Assembly: GCA_017979445.1 (NCBI GenBank)
Contig: CM030708.1
Span: 32,864,721-32,928,720, forward strand
Source of the DNA: Akebia trifoliata
Lineage: Eukaryota; Streptophyta; Magnoliopsida; Ranunculales; Lardizabalaceae
Length of the DNA stretch: 64,000 bases
Direction: 5' to 3'
The notes under the pieces: generated by a model
What the model saw: only the letters and a program-made list of their open reading frames with translations
Told to the model about the DNA's origin: nothing
Database searches by the model: none
In this document: positions 56,861 to 64,000 of the stretch, one piece after another
Position numbering within the stretch: position 1 is the stretch's first letter
Layout of the letters: each line of letters starts with the position of its first letter
Position numbers and translations under genes: made by a program

Positions 56861-58758
56861 GACTTTTAGTTAAGTTAACATTATTCCTTTTTTCTTTTTC
56901 TTTTTTACATTACTAACTTTTTCAAATCTCAATATATTACCATCCCACCTATTTATATTTATGCCACGTATCTGATTAATGGCACTATTTATAAATAACC
57001 AATAATTAAAGGATTAAATAACAAATGTAAGATATATTTATTTTTGAAAGAATTTCTTTTGAAAATGAATTGTGTATCTTTAAAACATGGTAAATATAAC
57101 TTTTACATAAAAGAAACCGAAAAAACAAACATCCTTTTAAATCTCCTAATATGATTTTGCTTCCCATGGGGAATACGAGAGACCATTGGAGGTGCTCTTG
57201 TGAGCTTTAAAAATCATAAATATTTGTTACCATATGTAATTATATGTGATTGATGTATGGGCTCTCCAACAGTGACAGCACATCAGCTAGTGTCCACCTT
57301 TGTACATTTTTTAAAGAGACCAATTGTTTTTTTTTTTTTTTTTTGTCCTTTTCGATAATGGCTAAAATACATAGAATATCATAAAGTATGTCGGTGCAAC
57401 CTAACACCATGTGCCCTTTAGTGTCACCTTTGGTGAACCTATATACTAAAATCGATGTCCAGATAAAAACAAGGATAGTACAGAACTGGGATAAAAATAT
57501 TTGGGCTCAATTTGTTCCAGTTCTTCTCTCTTATGTTCTTGGAAAACTTTGCGGCTCACCACTTTGAACATTATGCACCCAAACAGACCTTTAGATTATT
57601 TTATAATACTATGTGAAAGTAATTTACATAATTATTAACAAGAATATGCACCAATTATATTGACCATCTTTAAGTTGATGAAGAAATCCCTACTTACATT
57701 ATATCATTCGAACCCAATATTCTTTCAATGTCAAAGGCGTATTCCATCTCCTGGTAAAGGAAAATAAAAAATAAAAAATAAAAATAGAAATAATATTCTT
57801 TCAAGGAAAATTATTGAAACTTAAGAAAATTATTAAACAAACATTGAATATTTTTTTAAGTCGTCGAACTACAATACACGACACTTGTATATGGATTTTG
57901 ATACATGCCAACTTAAATACTTTAAGGGCTGAAAGTAAAAGATAACCATTACTCATATATGAAAATAATCATAATTATATATTATTTTAAATACAACCTG
58001 TTGTGTCGATTTCTTATTAATCTTTAGGTGCATTTGCTTCTTTAAATGTTACTTCATTTAGAGACATTTGCATCCAAAAAAATATTAAGATCTTCATTTG
58101 TAGTGTCACCTTTACACTATAAATCCTGATCAGACATTCATTCTGTTTATGCGAGGATGATCATGACGTATTGGACCGGGAAAAAAAAGGGGAAAAAGTC
58201 AAGTCTAAGCGCATATGGCACGAAAAGGAAATCCAATGTTGGGAACGTTTTTTAAGTTGAGGTCCCTGGAGAAAAATCTGCTTTTTGTTTCACAAGTTCC
58301 ACACTTGGTTCCATAGTCCACAAGGAAAGACTAGTCATTTGGATGATCTTTCAAATGATTAGTGACCATCCCAAATAGGTGAGAATTTTCATCCTGCATT
58401 AGAGTTCTGATATATCTGGATAATGAAGACCTCTCTCTGGTTAAGAGGGTTTACTTGCCTAAGCTTTGATACACACAAGAACAACCCCAAATCATATTGT
58501 AAGTAACTAGCTTTTCAAGTAGTCACTCTCTATGGTGTCTGGGACTCGAGATTTTGGGGCCAAAAGAGTCTGACAACAAGACTCATACACATAACCAGTA
58601 CCCACTCCACCGGTAACCCCCCCCATTGGAGAAGCCTCAATTGGAAGAAACTTAAAATACTTCAAAGTTCAAGCAAACAAGCATTTGAAAAGCCTCAATT
58701 GGAAGAAACTTGAGAAAAAAAAATAAAAAACATAAAAACCTGCCTGGCTAGGCAAGAA
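56861..58758. other. Intergenic, nothing firm
   Basis: It contains poly-T at 57328-57344 and a short direct repeat of GAAGCCTCAATTGGAAGAAA (58630 and 58690). No gene is seen. Confidence 0.35.
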
Positions 58759-58772
58759 AGTAAGGGTTATCC

Positions 58773-58942
58773 TCTTTTTTTTTTTTTTTTTGCCTGACTA
58801 GCAGGGACAAGACAACATATCTCGTCCAAATCCCCCGGATACATGTAATACCCCACAAACCCCACATATCAGATAAGTAGAGATAAATTCTTGTGGGTGG
58901 CCTAAGAGGAGTTTGAACTCAAGACCTCTCTCTTTTTAGAGG
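58773..58942 (-). mobile_element. SINE with perfect 14-bp target duplication
   Basis: A 170-bp element in minus orientation: the head carries GAGGTCTTGAGTTCAAACTC (B-box-like) and the tail is poly-A (T-run on the plus strand at about 58775-58791). It is flanked on both sides by AGTAAGGGTTATCC (58759-58772 and 58943-58956). An A box is not evident, so the head may be truncated. Confidence 0.8.
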
Positions 58943-58956
58943 AGTAAGGGTTATCC

Positions 58957-59983
58957 CTTCCTTTATTATGTCTTTTTTATTTTTATTTTTTTCTGGATCA
59001 TTTTTCACAAAGATACCAAACTTCTTTTTTTTTTTTTTAATAATTCATAAGATTCCAAACTTTCAAGGATGGTAAGTTTGTTTCTTCACTTTGACACAAT
59101 TGAAAGTGTAAATGAAAAATGTTACTTTGTTTCCTCTAAACCTTACACCTCCAAAGACCCACACCCAACTCAAGCTCTGGGATTATTCTTCCTCATCCCC
59201 GAAGTACCCTCCTAGAGGGTTGGCTTTAATACTGCTAATTTATTTGGAGGAAAGTCAAGGTTTACTTTATTGAAATGAGAGAAAAAATTGTCAATATTAC
59301 ATCTAAGGTGGCCCATTTATAAAAAATAATGATGCCCAAATCACACCCTTTTTCTTTGCCTTTTGACTTTTGATTTGCCAAAATAACTTCATAACCCAAG
59401 ACAAAAAAAAAAAAAAAATCAAGAAGGTTGTGGAGAAATAGTCCCCCAAAATAAAAAAATTTAAAATAAAAAAAGAAAGAAGTAAGAACAGGATAAGAGG
59501 CAAACAAAAAAGAAAATGCCAAATAAATATTACTACTTCAGATAGGTTTTCAGTATTCCTCTAGCCTTGGAAAAAACTTTGAAGCGCCCATCCCACTTTA
59601 AAATTTTGGTAGAACCCTTTCCTTTAGATTACACATCATGTCTCCAAAGAGGTATCCCAAATATTAACAAAAAAAAGTAGGGACGTGAAATAAAAACAAA
59701 AAGCTACGTGTCATATTAGAGGAGAGTTCCTCCAGTCTTTGAGGCATTCAGTAATAATAGGGCCAAAGAAATGGATAGTTCTTTATTATTGCCGAAATAA
59801 ACTAAGCAGAGGAATGAGGAATAAGAAACTACAAAAATAAATAAATAAAAACAATTATTGCCTCTCCCAACTTCATCAAATTTGGAGTAATAGCAAACAA
59901 TTAGTTGGATTTCTAAGAGAAGGTGCGCATAAATCCAGGATGCAGAAATATATATATTTATATATGCAAAAGAATGAAACATA
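58957..59983. other. Intergenic, nothing recognised
   Basis: T/A-rich, no gene or family repeat. Confidence 0.35.
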
Positions 59984-59992
59984 AACATAAAT

Positions 59993-60173
59993 GAGTCGTG
60001 CTGGAGTGACCTCAAGCTGGAACCTCATATCGTACTTCTTGACGTGAAAGTGGATAGGAACCATAGATGCTTTTTCACTTGTATCATGATGAAAAGCATC
60101 TATGGTTCCCATACACTTTCACGTCAACAAGTGCGATATGAGGTTCCAGCCTGAGGTCACTTCAGCATTATTC
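59993..60173. mobile_element. Mutator-like MITE, 181 bp, with perfect 9-bp target duplication
   Basis: The ends are GAGTCGTGCTGGAGTGACC and, on the other strand, GAATAATGCTGAAGTGACC. It is flanked by AACATAAAT at 59984-59992 and 60174-60182. The two arms pair almost completely, with GAACCATAGATGC facing GCATCTATGGTTC near the loop. It is the best-preserved copy of the family that includes 5292-5471, and it lies about 400 bp beyond the 3' end of the LUL-like coding region. Confidence 0.88.
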
Positions 60174-60586
60174 AACATAAATACATGTATGTGTTTGAGA
60201 GTGGATCTACATGTAAAAAATAAAATAAGTCGGTACAAGAATCATGCATCATTTTTTTGAAATCATGATGGTCCTGGCATATAATTTAAGAAAAATGAGA
60301 AATTAAGCTTTCTAGAAAAGAACAATAAATGCAGGCAAACAACAGTAAATATAAGCGATACTCTTTCTTGGATGGTATACACAGCAAAAGTTCATTCCAT
60401 AAAAAATGGGAAATGAGACAATTATTATTAGTAGTTGGCACTCAGAAACTTGGGATCAAAAATAAAAATATGATGTTCACTCTAAGAAGAATGGAATGTA
60501 CATATACAAGAAGCATGACATGGACAGACAGGAGAAAAAAAAAAAAAAAAACCATTGCCATACCAATAAGAAGAAAAGGGTATATC

Positions 60587-61854
60587 TCACTGAGCACTTT
60601 TATTCACTTTGATCTCTAGAAGTTCCTCAATGGGCTGCCGACATATTGGACACTTATTAGTCTGAAGCCTCAATTCTTTTGCACACTCACTGCATATACA
60701 CTGAAAGACACAGAATCATTATTTTCAAGTTTACAAAAAAGCAGCCTAGACTGCACAGAAAGAAGAAAGTAAAAAAGTGGTAGGGGTGAGAACTGATGTG
60801 CTAGTCGCAGTATAAGTTCCATCATCAAAGTGCTAAGTTTTGATAATTCAGAAAATGATTAAAATACTGATTGATATTTGAATTGATGAATAAAGCATTA
60901 GGTTCTTTGATTGTAGTATAAACTTCCCCTGTTCTTCTATAAATTCCCAATATTATGTTAGTAAGATAATGAAAAGAAATGTTATCTCCCAAGAAATCTC
61001 TTCCTAAAAAAAAAAAAAAAAAAAACCAACAACTAGACTGTGAATATGAAACATGTTCTGAGTTCTAGTCTCAACGACCAAAAACAAAATCTTCAAAAAT
61101 ATCTCTGAACTCAGCAAAAAGTTCAACACAAAAAAGAAATCCCAAGAAAAAGAAGATTAGGGTAGATTGCATTTATGGTCATCCAATCAGATTAGTTTTT
61201 TGGCCGTTAATATTTACGTGGGACTATTGGTTGGTTAATCACTTCCTCCTTCATGATGCCACATGCATCAGGATGGTGTTAATATTTTGGTTAAAGCTAA
61301 TCTCCTCTATAAAAAAAAAATAGATAGGTTCTTGAAAGGCTATTACCATATGTCTACAAGGCAACACAGCTGTGTCCTTTGGTTCGGACATGCAAATAAC
61401 ACACATTTTCCCTGGTTCATTGTCATCAAAGCCGGCTTCTGCTGAACTTCCAATTCCATAAATATCACGCAGCTCATAGCGAACCTCGTCAACCCATAAT
61501 ATTTGCTTAATTACCTTAACTTGGAAAGGATCCCCATTTTTCTTCTCGAGAATGGCTTGAGTAATCTGTGCATGAGATGTAGAAGGCCGAGGCAACCCAA
61601 GCTGTTCTTCAGTAGGAAGAGGTGGCAAGCATGACTCAGCAAAGATTACAAGTGGGAATACATCTTCTTTTGGTGATGGTTTTGAGAGATCATCTAACAC
61701 AAAGAAGCCTAAGTCAATGCCGGTTCCCGAAGGCTGACAGAATTTCTGGCCCAGACCTTTCTGAAATGGGACACCCACCGGCATATGAGCTTCGGGATAT
61801 AGTGGAGTGAACCTACAGTTGTCGCCTTCCTTGGCAAAGTAAAAAATGGTGATA
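60587..61854 (-). CDS. LOG2/LUL-like RING E3 ubiquitin ligase, last two coding exons (5' part outside the window)
   Basis: The penultimate exon is 61347-61854 and the last exon 60587-60700, joined in phase between PCRHM and CICSEC. The first part gives [40 protein letters not shown] and [20 protein letters not shown], the conserved region before the RING in this family. Then [19 protein letters not shown] and [20 protein letters not shown] complete the zinc-binding RING, followed by [17 protein letters not shown] and a TGA at 60587-60589. Family members (Arabidopsis LOG2, LUL1-4) are membrane-associated ligases; LOG2 acts with GDU1 in amino acid export. The upstream exons, with the myristoylated N terminus of the family, are not found before 64000, so the intron is longer than 2.1 kb. 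Confidence 0.92.
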
Positions 61855-61941
61855 CTGTCATCAAAAAAAAAAAATAAGTAAGTCATCAGACATGAATTAA
61901 TTCCACATTTCACACTAAGTATTTTCAGAAATATCAATACC

Positions 61942-62092
61942 TTTTTTTTTTTTTTTTTCCTTTTTGATACATGGGTATCCATACTTAGTCCGACTATTCC
62001 CATAGACACGTGAGTCACCCCTTCCAACACATGCCAAGTGTACTGGCCTCTTACAGCACCAGGGAGGTGGCCAATGAGGGGTCTTGAACTCA
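61942..62092 (-). mobile_element. SINE in the LUL-like gene intron, perfect 9-bp target duplication
   Basis: A 151-bp element in minus orientation with B-box-like GAGTTCAAGACCCC at its head and a poly-A tail (T-run on the plus strand at 61942-61958). It is flanked on the plus strand by ATCAATACC at 61933-61941 and 62093-62101. It belongs to a different family from the 58773 SINE. It sits about 80 bp upstream of the exon that starts at 61854. Confidence 0.8.
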
Positions 62093-62101
62093 ATCAATAC
62101 C

Positions 62102-64000
62102 CATTTTAAAATGCAACATGTGAATTCTAGTCCCTAAACCTAGTGCTTATTGTGTTCTACCTATAATTATTAATGTTCATCATAATCACCTCCATCATAC
62201 ACAAAGAATAGATAAAAAAAATTCAAGCAGATGCTTTGGACTAGACAAAAACTGTAGACTTGAGCATTTCCCACTTGGAACAGATGAATTCAATTTAAAT
62301 AACAGAATTTTGACTAAAAATTTCATCAATAGACTAAATCATGAAGGAATAGTCACACCTGTGGCCCATAAGCAAGCAAAGTATCAACCAATCATTTAGT
62401 ACTCATAATAGGTGTTTGTGCTCTCCAAATATGCCTTTTTCTAAAAGAAGTACAATCACGCCTTAAAATCATTTCGTTAACTAAGATTGAACTATAGTGG
62501 GGTCCTCATGGATGATACCACAGTCAAGAACATGTCCCATGAAGCAATCCTATAATATTCTATAAAACCCTCCTTTTACATAGATGATGATTTGCTATGA
62601 TGCTATGTTTGTTAATCATTTAAGTAATTCCAAGTTCCGCATCAATGATAATAAAAAATATAAAAAAAAACACACATAAGCAAAAAATTGGATGATTGGT
62701 GGCTCTTTCACTCGCTCTATCAAATCACGAAGGCCAATTTTTGTTCAAACTTGACAGGTGGATCTTGCAGTCAAGCTCCCTTCTGCCTTCGACAGGTGGC
62801 CACAAACTCCTTACTGAGACTGAAGCTCCAAACACACATCCCACTTTAAGAAGAAAAGCATTTGTATTGAACTAATCCTCTCAATCCAAAATTATGGCAT
62901 TACAAGACAGAAAACCATAAGATTAATCTTCCACCATATTGTAGCTCCAGTTAGGAAATGAGCGAACATAAGGCAACCTAAAGTAGCTCAAATATGTATA
63001 AATAGAGGATAAAAAATGATTTGGTTATGTGCAAAGAGAACTATCAAAGGAACTAATGAAAAGAGCAGGCCAATTTTTTTATTTTTAATATGGATCAAAG
63101 TAGTGGAAAAAAAAGATTTTAAGAAGCTTGCTTTTATAGAATGCATGGCCCTAGATAAAGTAGAATGGTGAAATAAAATCTAGCTATTACTCGCACAAAT
63201 AGTTGAGATGAAGGTTTGATGATGATGTTTTTTTTTATCGGTATTTGATGATGATGTTATTTCCATACATTGCACAATTAGTTAATTACATTATTAATAA
63301 ATATCCCAAATGCCCCCCAAGTCCAACAACTACATACCCTCCTTGTCTTGAGCCAAATCAATGAGGTTTGCCCGCAATATTCAATACTTGATGCTTGAAC
63401 CGGAGTTTTTCCTGATTATGTTGAACTTCTTGTCCGAAGCTTCCACATTTCCCTTCTCTTAGTTAATTTCTCCCCTCCTCATCCTCCATAGCATCACTTA
63501 AAATTTTCAATCAGTCACTTTTATTATATCAACATAAGTGTGAACTCTTTGTTGTTGACACCTTTGTTGCACAAAAGGGGAGCGGGTGCGGGAGGGGACT
63601 TGAAACAAGGGCAAAGAAGTATTTGTTGTGAACCACTTAAATTGAATAATTATAGGAGACAGAGCGGAGCGGCAATAGCTTAGAAGGTTCTTGTAACTAA
63701 GGTTTGTCACCACCACGTCTTCCCCCTATCCCATTTTGAATCCCAAATTCACAATTTAACTATTCATCTATTCTTTATCCCTACAGATAACTTAATTTCG
63801 TTTTCTCCTTCAACATTCTCTTTTATCTTTTAATTGGTTCTGATTATTAAGTTTGCTTTGAACCCTAATTTGGAGAAAATGTCACCGTTATCGATCAACA
63901 ATCCTTAAAACTAAAAATCCCACAAAGGGTTTCCTCTTCCCAACTCAAAGTTAACATAACCCACAATTCATTTCCACCCATTACAAAGAAAAAACTCCAA
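62102..64000 (-). other. Intron sequence of the LUL-like gene or its 5' flank, no exon recognised
   Basis: I looked for the upstream exons of the LUL family (Pro-rich N terminus and the strand region before [10 protein letters not shown]) and did not see them. Some stretches (for example near 62700-62900) have more balanced composition, but show no motif I can name. Confidence 0.35.

Noticed and set aside
61251..62093. A single 280-codon reading through the LUL-like exon
   Set aside because: The ends run into introns and the SINE; the RING pattern needs splicing at 61347 to 60700, and the start lies in the intron.
62690..62900. Possible organelle rRNA or gene fragment (CAGTCAAGCTCCCTTCTGCC)
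   Set aside because: The words look vaguely like rRNA but I could not align a longer stretch with confidence.

Overview
This is nuclear DNA of a flowering plant, most likely a dicot. It is AT-rich, its genes have GT-AG introns, and it encodes plant-only families: ELF4-like, isoprenylated metal-binding HIPP, LOG2/LUL RING ligase and TAXI/EDGP-type aspartic-protease-like proteins. Fragments of cellulose synthase and P5A-ATPase genes are also present. I cannot name the species. Genes fill only a small part of the window; the rest is mostly short non-autonomous transposons (MITEs), SINEs, retroelement remnants and simple repeats.

Layout. Bases 1-3969 look like the right-hand part of a CACTA transposon carrying same-strand exon-intron fragments of three unrelated genes (TPR-DnaJ, cellulose synthase, P5A ATPase). 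It ends in CGACGG-type subterminal repeats and a CACTA terminus. From 5.6 to 22.8 kb lies a local family of EDGP/basic-7S-globulin-like genes. Three are intact on the minus strand (7227-8555, 16240-17550, 21488-22765), one minus-strand copy is broken (about 12.6-13.7 kb), and an orphan C-terminal piece sits on the plus strand near 5.7-5.95 kb. A probable solo LTR (11697-12392) separates the broken copy from its 3' flank. From 23.6 to 25.2 kb there is an array of four (TA)n-flanked elements that can fold into several hairpins. A second such array lies at 54.4-56.0 kb, and relatives occur at 9.6, 31.2-32.3 and 43.8 kb.

An ELF4-like clock gene is at 26872-27216 (minus) with a likely 5'UTR intron. 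From 28 to 45 kb I see no gene, only repeats, including a TRIM-like retroelement with a primer-binding site at 36.9 kb. A HIPP gene (about 45.6-47.5 kb, minus) has two oddities: an apparent one-base frameshift before its CaaX-bearing C terminus, and a 102-bp tandem duplication that copies the exon-3 splice acceptor in frame. The last two coding exons of a LOG2/LUL RING E3 ligase lie at 60587-61854 (minus); the rest of that gene is beyond the window.

The genes do not form one pathway. The coherent themes are a tandem family of probable wall/defence inhibitor proteins and an unusually legible record of small-transposon activity, with many copies still showing 8-, 9- or 14-bp target-site duplications.
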